A DNA stretch of 64,000 bases from Fidelibacterota bacterium (GCA_024277615.1 JAJRUW010000067.1:1-64000); one strand, 5' to 3'; positions 1 through 8,928 are shown, numbered from the stretch's first letter. The notes: a model not told the origin generated them from the letters alone. Program-made: numbers and translations.

Positions 1-130
1 CAGGTTTTTTCTCCCCCTGCCAAGGGGGAGATGCCCGCAGGGCAGAGGGGGTCCGGAATCCTCACACCCACAGCCGAGGCTGTGGGTTACTGCTCTCTTT
101 GCCTTTTCCCGCGCTTCAGCGTGGGCTTCG

Positions 131-345
131 GTGCACTCCAAAGCATCCAGCGTAACCCACGGATTTATCTGTGGGAAAGACGAAAAGAAGATATGCCATA
201 ACCGTTTTAACGGTTTGTAATTGAGGGAATGTAAAAACCATTGAAATGGTTAGCAGGGAGCAGGAGCACCAGCATCCCACGATTGAAATCGTGGGTTACC
301 GTGTGTTCAAAAGGGGGAGATGCCCGCAGGGCGCAGGGGGTCCGG
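131..345 (+). repeat. Long direct repeat, copy A
   Basis: About 215 bases beginning GTGCACTCCA and ending GGGGGTCCGG recur almost unchanged at 454-669, a period of roughly 323 bases. The copy contains four successive palindromes. Differences from copy B are a few substitutions and one-base indels, for example TTATCTGTGGG against TTATCCGTGGG, where the change restores or breaks a stem pair. Confidence 0.85.
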
Positions 346-453
346 GTAGCAAGATAAAAGTTAAAAGTGCCTGCCTAACAGCCTGCTGGTTGGCGGGCGT
401 GATTCGAGCGTATTTTCAATCAGCCCCCTGCACCCCTGCCTGCGGGCGGGTCG

Positions 454-669
454 GTGCACTCCAAGATCATCCAGCGTAACCCACGGATTTATCCGTGGGA
501 AAGACGAAAAGAAGATATGCCATAACCGTTTTAACGGTTTGTAATTGCAGGAATGTAGAAACCATTGAAATGGTTAGCAGGGAGCAGGAGCACCAGCATC
601 CCACGATTGAAATCGTGGGTTACCGTGTGTTCAAAAGGGGGAGATGCCCGAAGGCAGAGGGGGTCCGGA
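454..669 (+). repeat. Long direct repeat, copy B
   Basis: This is the second copy of the unit at 131-345, with the same order of palindromes. Its stems are slightly more perfect (CCCACGGAT/ATCCGTGGG). The sequence between the copies (346-453) is not duplicated. After this copy the array ends and about 150 bases of featureless sequence lead to the methyltransferase gene. Confidence 0.85.
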
Positions 670-820
670 ACGGCCGTAAAGCCTGAAATTAAATGTATCA
701 ATTATGTAGAAACCATGATCCGTAATTATTATTGTGCGGGATTTAACATTGGACCCCTTCCCATCCGCAAGGCTCAAGGATTTAGCTCTCCCATGTCTGT
801 GACTCATATTAAATTAATAG

Positions 821-1984
821 GTGGTAAAAGACACCAAATATAGAATAATCAACATCTCCTTTCAGCCTGAAGACAGCCGCCGGCTCCATCAGCTGATAGA
901 AACTGTGAATACCAGCATCGCCCCTGAAGATCTTTATCTCAAGATTGAAGCTGATACACTGAATGTCCATCTGAATAAACTTGATCTCGAAAAATTCAGA
1001 GGGATCATCGCGCCCGACAGTGAGGAATTCCTGCAGATGATCATTGCTGAAATTGAGGCCATCCGCAGTTATGGTATCAAAGGGAAGAAACGTATTTATG
1101 TTGATTATAACAAAGAAAGAAAAGTTCGCAACCGCAAAGCCAAAGAGGAAAACCGCGGCAAATATTACTATGCGCGTGGCAGCAGTTTTTCAAAAGAGAA
1201 CCGGAAACTCCCGGTAGCCTTTCTGGATCAGATTTTCTGCGGTGACAGTCTTGAAATTCTGCAACAGCTTCCTAATAACTGCATTGATCTGGTGTTCACT
1301 TCCCCCCCCTACAATTTCGGGCTGGCCTATCATGAACAGCAGGATGAGCATTTCTGGGAAAAATATTTCCAAAAGTTGTTCGCCATCTTCAGGGAATGTG
1401 TTCGTGTCCTGAAATTCGGCGGACGGATCATTGTGAACATTCAGCCTTTATTTTCCGATTATATTCCCACTCATCATATGATCAGCCAGTTCTTTATCGA
1501 TGAAAAAATGATCTGGAAAGGAGAGATTCTGTGGGAAAAAAATAATTATAACTGTAAATATACGGCTTGGGGAAGCTGGAAAAGTCCGGCCAGCCCCTAT
1601 CTGAAATATACTTGGGAATTTCTGGAAATTTTCTGCAAAGGTGAATTAAAAAAGCCCGGCGGCTGGGAAAATATCGATATCACAGACGAAGAATTTAAAG
1701 CCTGGGTAGTGGCAAGATGGTCAATCGCACCAGAGCGAAAAATGAAGGAGTTGGGGCATCCGGCCATGTTCCCGGAAGAACTCGTGCGCCGTGTGTTGAA
1801 ACTATTCAGCTATCGGAATGATGTCATTCTTGATCCCTTCAACGGGGTGGGCACAACCACGGTAGTAGCCCGGACACTGGAGCGTCGTTACCTCGGCATA
1901 GATATTTCCGAAAAATATTGTGCCGTCGCCCGGGAACGACTCAAAGCGGCCGGGCAGGGCGAGTTCCCTCCAAAAAGCGAATGA
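821..1984 (+). CDS. Site-specific DNA methyltransferase, beta class (TSPPY type), orphan
   Basis: The 387-residue protein is an S-adenosylmethionine-dependent amino-methyltransferase (N4-cytosine or N6-adenine). The catalytic motif IV TSPPYNFGLAY is at about residues 160-170 and the SAM-binding motif I DPFNGVGTT lies near the C-terminus (about 338-346). This IV-before-I order is the beta class. Residues 1-130 are a charged extension I do not recognise. The start is GTG at 821, directly after an in-frame TAG, with no good ribosome site, so the true start could be internal. No restriction endonuclease gene is next to it; the gene on the other side is a convergent transporter. It is therefore probably a solitary methylase or the remnant of a restriction-modification system, and its position beside the palindrome array suggests acquired DNA. 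Confidence 0.85.
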   Translation: MVKDTKYRIINISFQPEDSRRLHQLIETVNTSIAPEDLYLKIEADTLNVHLNKLDLEKFRGIIAPDSEEFLQMIIAEIEAIRSYGIKGKKRIYVDYNKERKVRNRKAKEENRGKYYYARGSSFSKENRKLPVAFLDQIFCGDSLEILQQLPNNCIDLVFTSPPYNFGLAYHEQQDEHFWEKYFQKLFAIFRECVRVLKFGGRIIVNIQPLFSDYIPTHHMISQFFIDEKMIWKGEILWEKNNYNCKYTAWGSWKSPASPYLKYTWEFLEIFCKGELKKPGGWENIDITDEEFKAWVVARWSIAPERKMKELGHPAMFPEELVRRVLKLFSYRNDVILDPFNGVGTTTVVARTLERRYLGIDISEKYCAVARERLKAAGQGEFPPKSE

Positions 1985-2035
1985 TTAAGAGTCCATAATT
2001 TGGCCTTTTATGCGAAACAACTAAGAAGTTATTTT

Positions 2036-2959
2036 CTAATTTGTCAGAGTTAGCAGAATAACTCCGGCAACGGCGATAGCAGCTCCCATTACAGCCCTGT
2101 GCGAAACATGCTCTTTACCGATAAATATTACGGAAGGGATAATAAAAATAGGTACCAGCGAAGTGATGGTTGCGGCAATCCCGGCGGTTACATAATGCAG
2201 AGCCAGCAGCGACAGGGAGACACCGAGAAAGGGTCCTAAAAAGGCTCCTGCCGTAAGATAGCCCAGGGCTGTTTTATACTGCAGGGCCCGGTAGATGTCC
2301 TTCCAGCCCTTTCGGAATGACAGGATTACCAGAAATCCGAGTATTCCGGCGATGACCCGGATCTGTGTTGCGGCGAAGGGGTCCAGAAATTGCCCCTTGT
2401 CCTGCATGCCATATTTACTGAGTACATAACCGCCGGCTTGTCCCACGGCGCCTAAAAAAGCGGCTAGTACTCCGCTACTGGTGAGTACACGGACTTTCCT
2501 GTTTTTGGTCGCATTCCCTGGCCGCTCGAGAATGACCCAGCTGACGCCGGCCAAAGTCACAAACATGCCGGCCCACTGAATGGGGAAATACTGCTCATGC
2601 AGAAAAGATAACCCAAAAACAGCAGATAGCGGAGCACTCAGGGTCATGATCAGCATGGAAATTCTGGGTCCGATTTCCACGAATGCCCGAAACAGGAACA
2701 TATCACCAAAAGCGAACCCGATAATTCCGGATAATCCCAGCCAGAGCCAGGCATGCAGTGAAAAGTTGAGCGGTACAGGTGTACCGCGAATGACCTGGGA
2801 AAGCAAAGCAAAGAAAACAAAGGCAGCCGCCAGCCTCAGCAGGTTGACCGGCAGGGAGCCTATGCGGGTACCGGCAGCTTCGAAAAACTGTGATCCGAAA
2901 GTCCAGCAGAGGGCTGTACCCAGAGCGGCGAGTTCACCGAAATAAGGAGATATCTGCAT
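2036..2959 (-). CDS. EamA/DMT family membrane transporter
   Basis: The 307-residue protein has about ten hydrophobic segments arranged as two repeated EamA halves, the usual architecture of drug/metabolite transporters that export amino acids, nucleobases or other small molecules. The first half starts near FGELAALGTALCWTFG and the second near GVLAAFLGAVGQAGGYVL. Length is normal for the family. It stands alone: a convergent methyltransferase lies on one side and a 64-base gap to the PAP2 gene on the other. The substrate cannot be predicted. A second EamA gene is at 39404-40342. Confidence 0.88.
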   Translation of the reverse strand: MQISPYFGELAALGTALCWTFGSQFFEAAGTRIGSLPVNLLRLAAAFVFFALLSQVIRGTPVPLNFSLHAWLWLGLSGIIGFAFGDMFLFRAFVEIGPRISMLIMTLSAPLSAVFGLSFLHEQYFPIQWAGMFVTLAGVSWVILERPGNATKNRKVRVLTSSGVLAAFLGAVGQAGGYVLSKYGMQDKGQFLDPFAATQIRVIAGILGFLVILSFRKGWKDIYRALQYKTALGYLTAGAFLGPFLGVSLSLLALHYVTAGIAATITSLVPIFIIPSVIFIGKEHVSHRAVMGAAIAVAGVILLTLTN

Positions 2960-3023
2960 ATCAGGCCTTATTTTTTACAGGGGAATCACGGTAAAAATTC
3001 ACTCGTCGTTTCAAGCGTTTCAC

Positions 3024-3839
3024 TTAAAAGTATATCGTAACCCCGACGTAACCCGGTAAAATGTGCGCAGTAAATGATGTATGGTGTTCGGAATGCCCCT
3101 TTTTGCGGGTTGTAACCGCTTTCCCGATCCAGTACCCGGTGATTCCTCCGACGATCACATCCGAGGTCCAATGTTCACCGGTAGCGATACGTTGGGCGCC
3201 CACGCACAGGGCAAAAAAATAAACCGGAACCTGTACCCAGGTTGTGGGATATTCCCGGGCCAGAACCGTCATCATTGCGAAGGCCGTGGCCGTGTGGCCC
3301 GAGAGGAAAGATCTGCGGGCTTTCGATTTGCTGAACTCAAACCAGTAGAACTCCCGGGCACCCCTCTGCATGGAAGGCCTGGCCCTGCCGATAATCATTT
3401 TGGTGCCGAAAGTTGCCAGTAGAGTGTAACCCATCGAGCGGGTTAACAGCAGAGCGGTTTTTTTCATGTGTTCATCGTCATAAAGCAAACCACCGGCATA
3501 AAAGGCTGAGGAGAGTCCGGCGAAAAACCAGGCCACACGTGTATTGTCAGCCCCGTAAAATTGTGCCATTTCCGACATTCTCCTGCCGATATCATAGGGC
3601 AAGCCGCTGCGAGGGGTAGCATAATAGCGGTTAATTTGTTCGTCAAAAGTATATATACATGCGGCGGTCAGTAAACTACTGCCGATCAAGAATGTATGTG
3701 CGGCAGAAGCCGGTGGAAAGATTTTTACCGGTTGTAAAGGGGAAGCCCCAAAAGCTGAGTTCCATATAAACAGCAGCAGGACCGGCGGGATACGACGGCG
3801 GATAACAAAGGGGAATATTTTGCGGGATATTTTATTCAT
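3024..3839 (-). CDS. PAP2-family membrane-associated phosphatase
   Basis: The 271-residue protein has the three PAP2 signature blocks: KMIIGRARP, LSGHTATAF and RIATGEHWTSD, giving the conserved Arg, two His and Asp of the lipid phosphatase/haloperoxidase active site. Hydrophobic segments place it in the inner membrane, and such enzymes dephosphorylate undecaprenyl or phosphatidyl phosphates. The ORF is open further upstream to 3938, but the ATG at 3839 follows a GGAGAAAA ribosome site and overlaps the end of the permease gene by 8 bases, so I use that start. It is the last gene of the xpt - permease - PAP2 operon. The link of a lipid phosphatase to purine salvage is unexplained. Confidence 0.87.
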   Translation of the reverse strand: MNKISRKIFPFVIRRRIPPVLLLFIWNSAFGASPLQPVKIFPPASAAHTFLIGSSLLTAACIYTFDEQINRYYATPRSGLPYDIGRRMSEMAQFYGADNTRVAWFFAGLSSAFYAGGLLYDDEHMKKTALLLTRSMGYTLLATFGTKMIIGRARPSMQRGAREFYWFEFSKSKARRSFLSGHTATAFAMMTVLAREYPTTWVQVPVYFFALCVGAQRIATGEHWTSDVIVGGITGYWIGKAVTTRKKGHSEHHTSFTAHILPGYVGVTIYF

Positions 3840-5232
3840 GATCTTTTCTCCGGGCCGGAACAGCTGCTTTTCCGGTTTTGAAAATAACTCCGCCGGCAAG
3901 TACAAAAAGTAAAAACCCTCCCACAACTTTAAGTTCATAGATGAGAGGATTGATATTCCCGGAGTCCGGAATGACTGACAGACCGATGGCGGTGAGTGTC
4001 GTTAGCAGCCCGCTGAGGCCAAGCAGCCAGGCGAGAACATTATTCCGCGGGATCGTCAGCTTGTCCTGAGGATGCCCGTCTCTGCGCCGCAGGATTATAT
4101 AGGCGAGAAACATATAGGTATAGGGCAGAAAATATACGAGCAGCGTCGTATCCAGCAAAATGGTGTAAGCCTGCTCAACCGTTGAGCCCGCGAAACTCAT
4201 GAGGATGAACAGGGATGCGATGACTCCCTGAATGATGATGGCGATATAGGGTGAACCGTATTTCGAATGAAGTTTGCCAAAACCTTCGGGCAGATAACAG
4301 TCCACACCGGCAATGAAGGGCAGGCGGGCAGCCGCCGTAAACCAGGCCATCAACCCGCCGATACCGCCCAGAGTGATCAGCAAAGCCAGCAAATTGACAG
4401 ACCAGCCGACGCCGAGTTTTTCCCCGATAGCGGACACACCCTGGAGAAAACCGCTGATTATGCTGATCTGCTCCCCTGGCAGAGCAATCCGCAGAGCAAC
4501 GGTTCCCAAAATATAAATGACGGCGATGAACACACCCGAAAAGACGATGGCCGGAGGTATATTTTTCTCCGGATCCCGCACTTCTCCGGCCAGCAGCGAG
4601 GCCAGTTCCAACCCGGAAAAGCCGAAGCACATGGCAGCCCAGAACTTGAGCTTCTCAAAAGTAAGAATACCGCCGATGAAGCTGGGGCCCGTCATGGGAT
4701 TTGCAGCCCCGTATTTGATGACGGCAATAATGCCGAAGAGAATGAGAATTGAGCCCGTCAGCCAGGTCCCCAACCCGCCGATATTATTGACCCAGCGCCC
4801 GAGTTTCATTCCCAGAATGTTAAACAGCATTACCACCCACAGCATCGATAGAGAAAAGATCAGAATATAAAGTTTGCTTTCCCCCACAGCCTCGTAACCG
4901 CTGCCCAGCGTAAAGACGGAAATCCCGGCAATATAAACCAACAGATTCGGGAAATACACCAGGTTGTTTGTCCAGTAACACCAGCCTGCCAGGAAACCGT
5001 GAAAATCGCCGAAAGCCTGCTTTACCCAGATATAAATGCCTCCTTCGCCAGGATATTTACTGGTGAGTTCGCTGACGGCAAAGGCTTGGGGAATGAAGAA
5101 AAATACCAGGGCCAGACCCCACAGTAAAACGGAGGTATTCCCTCCCGCAGCCGCCAGGGAAATCCAGCGCAGCCCCACAATGGCTGTGATATTCAGCAAT
5201 ACCAGATCCCAGAAGCCAAGGACTCTTTTCAT
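3832..5232 (-). CDS. APC-superfamily permease
   Basis: The 466-residue protein has about 12 membrane spans and the N-terminal pattern of amino acid/polyamine/organocation permeases (GFWDLVLLNITAIVGLRW, then SELTSKYPGEGGIYIW). It would be a secondary transporter in the inner membrane. Its ATG begins at the base after the stop of the xanthine phosphoribosyltransferase gene, so the two are almost certainly co-translated. Classical purine permeases coupled to xpt are of the NAT/NCS2 type; this one is APC. By context it may carry a purine-related compound, but by family an amino acid is equally possible. Confidence 0.87.
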   Translation of the reverse strand: MKRVLGFWDLVLLNITAIVGLRWISLAAAGGNTSVLLWGLALVFFFIPQAFAVSELTSKYPGEGGIYIWVKQAFGDFHGFLAGWCYWTNNLVYFPNLLVYIAGISVFTLGSGYEAVGESKLYILIFSLSMLWVVMLFNILGMKLGRWVNNIGGLGTWLTGSILILFGIIAVIKYGAANPMTGPSFIGGILTFEKLKFWAAMCFGFSGLELASLLAGEVRDPEKNIPPAIVFSGVFIAVIYILGTVALRIALPGEQISIISGFLQGVSAIGEKLGVGWSVNLLALLITLGGIGGLMAWFTAAARLPFIAGVDCYLPEGFGKLHSKYGSPYIAIIIQGVIASLFILMSFAGSTVEQAYTILLDTTLLVYFLPYTYMFLAYIILRRRDGHPQDKLTIPRNNVLAWLLGLSGLLTTLTAIGLSVIPDSGNINPLIYELKVVGGFLLFVLAGGVIFKTGKAAVPARRKDHE

Positions 5233-5811
5233 TTAACGAAAAGCCCTGATATTGCCGTCCACCAAATCTATTTTGGCAAGAGTCACGACGGGAACCTGCA
5301 GGGCAGACAGTTTTTCCCGGCCACCTGCAAAAACTTTTTCGATTACACAGCCCACTCCAAGCAGACAGGCGCCGCTCAGCCGCACAATTTCAGCCAGCGC
5401 TAAAACTGTCTTGGCCGAAGCCAAAAAATCATCGATGATGATCACTCTGTCCCTGCCGGAAAGAAATTCACTTGAAACACGGAGCGTAACCAGCTCATTT
5501 TTAGTGGGGCTGAAGGTTTCCGCTTGATAACAGTTTTCGGACATGGTGACGGGTTTACGTTTTCGGGCAAAAACAAGCGGGATCCCGAGCACCTGTGCCG
5601 TGGCCAGCGCCGAAGCAATACCGCTGACCTCAGCTGTGAGTACCAGCGAAGCATTACCGATGCCCCGGGCCCGGAATTTCCCGGCGAAGACCGCACCCAT
5701 TTCCGTGGTCAGCTCAGGGAGAATCTGATGGTTGATGAAACCATCTACTTTGAGGATACCATCGCCGATATGGCTGGCTTCCGATCTGATTTTGTCAATT
5801 AGACTCTGCAT
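5233..5811 (-). CDS. xpt: Xanthine phosphoribosyltransferase
   Basis: The 192-residue cytoplasmic enzyme transfers phosphoribose from PRPP to xanthine to give XMP in purine salvage. The PRPP loop is visible as VIIIDDFLASAKT, and the N-terminal MQSLIDKIRSEA and the hood segment VDGFINHQI match the Xpt type of type I phosphoribosyltransferase; length is as expected. It is the first gene of a three-gene minus-strand operon with the APC permease and PAP2 phosphatase. I looked upstream for a purine riboswitch and saw no conserved core. No clear Shine-Dalgarno precedes the ATG. Confidence 0.9.
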   Translation of the reverse strand: MQSLIDKIRSEASHIGDGILKVDGFINHQILPELTTEMGAVFAGKFRARGIGNASLVLTAEVSGIASALATAQVLGIPLVFARKRKPVTMSENCYQAETFSPTKNELVTLRVSSEFLSGRDRVIIIDDFLASAKTVLALAEIVRLSGACLLGVGCVIEKVFAGGREKLSALQVPVVTLAKIDLVDGNIRAFR

Positions 5812-6133
5812 GTTTATTTTTATATTGTCCGATAACCGCTGTTTGGCGGCAGGATAGAGTGATTTAAAAAACCGATGTCATATAAGACGGAATAAATTAC
5901 TGCGATTTACGGGTCACCTGGCATATAAGAACCCAAAAGTGATATAATTTCTGCATCCGTCAACAATGGCGGGGGGTTGAATGGTAAAGATCCTGCGGAT
6001 GTATCATGTGATACGGCACTGATTTGACAGCCTTTGTGCCTGAAGCCTGCCCTCAACAAAGCAGGCCGGCCCCGGACTGTTGGTGGACAGTCATTCAATT
6101 AATCCGCTCTCCGCCCCAGCGGCTGTTGAAAGT
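5812..6133. other. Intergenic region between xpt and the dockerin protein
   Basis: About 320 bases without a supported gene. It must hold the xpt promoter (reading left) and the 3' end region of the gene at 6134-8608. A short CCGCCAAACAGCGG hairpin lies about 30 bases upstream of xpt (around 5837-5850). No riboswitch core, terminator with a T-run, or repeat was recognised. Confidence 0.6.
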
Positions 6134-8608
6134 TCACTCCCCAATGTGCAAAATGATATTCACGATGAGAATGATATCCTGAATATTCACCTCCCCGTCG
6201 GTATTAACATCTGCCACGAGCAGCATTTCTTCGGAAGGTTCCGTATTTCCCAGAATAATATTGATCACGAGGATAACATCCATGACATTAATGATCTCAT
6301 CCTGATTCACATCACCCGGTTCAATCCAGTAAAAGTTATCCAGTGTAAAATCCCAGATCCCTCTGCCGTAAGTGCCAAAGCGGGCTGTGGCGATTTGCGG
6401 GATATAATCAACCGACCAGTAGGTTTGATCCGGAGCCGATATCCCTGCCAAATCATACCAGATCCCATCATCCGGCACATAGCCGTAAGGGCCTACTTCA
6501 GTGGCGGCAAACAAAATGCTTTCGTCTTCTGTGGCAGCCAGCTCGAAAACCAGCGTACCGGGCAGGCCCTCCACAATGGGCGTAAAGCTGGTCCCGTTAT
6601 CTTCACTGACATAAACAGCGGGATTGGAATATCCGCTTCCGCCGATATAGACCGTACCCAGCTGCGTGGCTGAGGGATGTATGGTGGAACCATAAAAATA
6701 ATGCGACTCCGGACCGCTGAATCCGCTTGATAACTGCCATTCTCCGCCATAGTCCTGGCTGGTATAGAACTGACCTTCTGTAGTGAGCGCATACCAGTAA
6801 GCCTGGTCAATGGGTGAGATGGCCATGGCGGAAACAGTCCCGGCAAAATTAAAAGGCTGCTGCTGATAGGCAATATTCCCTGCGGATGCTTCCAGTCTGA
6901 TAATGTGATTCCCCCCGAAGCCGCCACCGGCGAGATAAGCAACCTCGGGATCAAAAGGATCCGCCATGAGGGGTGGCAGCCAGAGATAGTCCGAGCCTGC
7001 AAAATCCCAGGTCAGACCGTTCGAGCCGGAGGTCGCATTTGGGTAGTACAGTACAAAGCCCGGATAATCACACCAGATGCTGGAGCCGTCATTCCCGGAT
7101 ACGAGGTGTCCGTAATCCCCGCTGATCACCTGCTCGAAATCCAGTATGCCGCCCTGGTCGTCCTGATTACGCTGGTAACCCTGATCCTGTGCCCCGGCAT
7201 AAACATGATAGGGTTCAAAGCGTGTGGTGTAAGTGGAATAGTACTGACTGACTCCCAGGCCGTCCAGTGACAAATTGTTGACCGACTGCAGATAATCGTA
7301 AGATTCATAAAGGCCCCCATCAGTACTCACATATCCTACTTCATTGCCTGCCGAGGTGATGAAAAAGCGTACTTCCGGAATATCGGCATGGAGCCGGTTT
7401 GATTCCTGCCCGTAATATTCCCACCAATTATTGACGATCTGCCAGGTCACTCCGTAATCACTGCTCTTATAGAGTTCCACACCGGCAATGAAGACATACT
7501 GCGGGTTTATATTTGAACAGTTGAAGCTGTTATTCATAAATGTATTTGTCGGAGCCGTACTCTGCCATTGCCAGACATGTCCTGCATTCGGTGAATAGAA
7601 AATATCATTAGCGACCCGGGCATACAGAAAGGGAGTATTGCCATTCATGCCGCCGATGAGCAGGTTGTCGCCTGAGTTGGCCGTGGGAATAGTGCCCACA
7701 GGAAAGATGATATCGTCTTCACCGATGAGGTAAATTTCATTATCATTCTGCAGATATACTCCGGTGTCAGCATAGCGTGCGGTCCAGATGTCAAAGCTGC
7801 CGGACATGTTTTCCGTAAGAATTGCAACAGTCTGAAAGCTCTCGCCCTGATCGGTGGACTTTCGCAGGACTGATATCTGCTGCCAGGCAGCATAATCCCA
7901 TTCGGTGGACAGCAGGTAAATTGTATGCAAGTCATCATTCCTGACGACCACGCGCTGTGTCCAGCCCCAGTTTTGCAGATTGTCCAGTCCGGTGGCTTCT
8001 TGTATGGTAAAACCTTCATCATCGCTGTAATAGAAATGTTGTCCCTGTGTGCCGATGAGAAGTCTGGACGCTGTAGCCGTACTGATAAACCTTAGCAGAC
8101 TGATTCCCTTGATCTGGTAATAATCCGTGAGAGATTCCCAATTGTCACCATCGAGAGTGCCCCGCCAGATATTCCCACCGGATGAAGCACAGTAGAGCAG
8201 ACCGTTTTCATGATCTACAGCAGTAGTCAGCATACGTCCCGACTGATTGTTACTGCCCCGTTCGGACCAGACACCTTCGATATTCCGGTTGCCAAAACTT
8301 ACCTGACTTGGTTGCTCCATAGCCGAGTCATGGCTGTTTGCCCAGAGTTGACGCAGATATGTTTTTTGAAGCCATTTCTGTCGCCGTGTTTCAGCATCTA
8401 ATTTGTGCCAGTCGGTACCGGGGGCAGTTTTGTGCAGACGGTCGATGTACTCCTGCCGCTGCCTTTTAAACTCCTGCCGTTCCCTGTCCTGGAGAACAAT
8501 TTCTGTGGGTGCCGGCGGTATGGCGGGTTTTTTCAAGGCCTGCCTTATGCCGTAAGCACCGAGCAACAGTAATAAGGTTATTCCCGATAGCAGCAATTTA
8601 TTATTCAT
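6134..8608 (-). CDS. Secreted beta-propeller (BNR/VPS10-like) protein with C-terminal dockerin
   Basis: The 824-residue protein begins with a hydrophobic export segment (about residues 5-23), then a charged helical stretch (about 40-90), then a long region with repeated short motifs of the 'SxDxGxTW' kind (YYSDDEGFTI, RKSTDQGESF, YKSSDYGVTW, YTSQDYGGEW, YVSEDNGTSF). These are Asp-box type blades of a sialidase/sortilin-like beta-propeller. The last about 60 residues form two dockerin-type calcium loops, GDVNQDEIINVMD and ADVNTDGEVNIQD. The start ATG has an AGGAG site. It is likely exported and attached through the dockerin; catalytic activity is not evident. Its monocistronic location gives no further clue. 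Confidence 0.85.
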   Translation of the reverse strand: MNNKLLLSGITLLLLLGAYGIRQALKKPAIPPAPTEIVLQDRERQEFKRQRQEYIDRLHKTAPGTDWHKLDAETRRQKWLQKTYLRQLWANSHDSAMEQPSQVSFGNRNIEGVWSERGSNNQSGRMLTTAVDHENGLLYCASSGGNIWRGTLDGDNWESLTDYYQIKGISLLRFISTATASRLLIGTQGQHFYYSDDEGFTIQEATGLDNLQNWGWTQRVVVRNDDLHTIYLLSTEWDYAAWQQISVLRKSTDQGESFQTVAILTENMSGSFDIWTARYADTGVYLQNDNEIYLIGEDDIIFPVGTIPTANSGDNLLIGGMNGNTPFLYARVANDIFYSPNAGHVWQWQSTAPTNTFMNNSFNCSNINPQYVFIAGVELYKSSDYGVTWQIVNNWWEYYGQESNRLHADIPEVRFFITSAGNEVGYVSTDGGLYESYDYLQSVNNLSLDGLGVSQYYSTYTTRFEPYHVYAGAQDQGYQRNQDDQGGILDFEQVISGDYGHLVSGNDGSSIWCDYPGFVLYYPNATSGSNGLTWDFAGSDYLWLPPLMADPFDPEVAYLAGGGFGGNHIIRLEASAGNIAYQQQPFNFAGTVSAMAISPIDQAYWYALTTEGQFYTSQDYGGEWQLSSGFSGPESHYFYGSTIHPSATQLGTVYIGGSGYSNPAVYVSEDNGTSFTPIVEGLPGTLVFELAATEDESILFAATEVGPYGYVPDDGIWYDLAGISAPDQTYWSVDYIPQIATARFGTYGRGIWDFTLDNFYWIEPGDVNQDEIINVMDVILVINIILGNTEPSEEMLLVADVNTDGEVNIQDIILIVNIILHIGE

Positions 8609-8721
8609 ACTTCTCCTGAAATTCAGATTTATTCCGGATTCGTTTTCCCGGGTAAATATAATATAGCGGATCTAGGCCATTAATCAAAGTCGGACGCTGA
8701 ATCGCTCCGGCATACCCGCAG

Positions 8722-8928
8722 TCAGCGGAGATTTTCATCCGGTTGTTTGGTTTGAGTGGTTTGACCCTTCAGATAGTCATCAATGCTTTCCGCCAATATC
8801 CTCCAGCTTCGGCCCACTTTTTTGGCCGGTATTATTTTACGCTTGATCATATCGTAGAGTGTTTGAGAGCTGACTTTCAGTATTTTTTTAGCTTCCTGCA
8901 ATGTCAGGACATCGTTAGCTGTTAACAT
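8722..8928 (-). CDS. Small excisionase/MerR-like helix-turn-helix protein
   Basis: The 68-residue protein is one winged HTH of the excisionase (HTH_17) family: LTLQEAKKILKVSSQTLYDMIKR followed by IIPAKKVGRSWRI and a short helix ending DDYLKG. It has a strong AGGAGG ribosome site eight bases before the ATG. The gene sits 41 bases downstream of the symporter gene on the same strand. There is no integrase or other phage gene nearby, so it is more likely a local transcription regulator than a recombination directionality factor. Confidence 0.85.
   Translation of the reverse strand: MLTANDVLTLQEAKKILKVSSQTLYDMIKRKIIPAKKVGRSWRILAESIDDYLKGQTTQTKQPDENLR

Larger units (their letters stand above)
1..670. 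repeat. Array of short palindromes (REP/BIME-like intergenic region)
   Basis: This stretch holds no credible gene but is full of short inverted repeats. There are five elements of the form CCCAC-N-GTGGG at about 68-87, 157-175, 275-294, 480-499 and 600-619, some with stems such as CCCACGATT/AATCGTGGG. Two further palindromes, AACCGTTTTAACGGTT (about 201-216 and 525-540) and AACCATTGAAATGGTT, lie between them. A CTCCCCC/GGGGGAG hairpin sits at 11-30, and a 'gggggagatgcccg..ggcagagggggtccgg' type unit recurs near 24, 312 and 637. Such arrays resemble REP/BIME elements mobilised by REP-associated tyrosine transposases. No transposase gene is in the window, so that link is inference. Confidence 0.75.

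Noticed and set aside
246-843. Short plus-strand ORFs of 63-92 codons in the palindrome array
   Set aside because: They read through repeated palindromes, start in repeats and have no ribosome site or family features.
1-1000. CRISPR array from the repeated units
   Set aside because: The repeats are palindromes of changing type with a 323-base period and no spacers, and there are no cas genes.
5812-5900. Possible purine riboswitch upstream of xpt
   Set aside because: No TATA..GTTTCTACC-like core or paired loops could be found on the minus strand.
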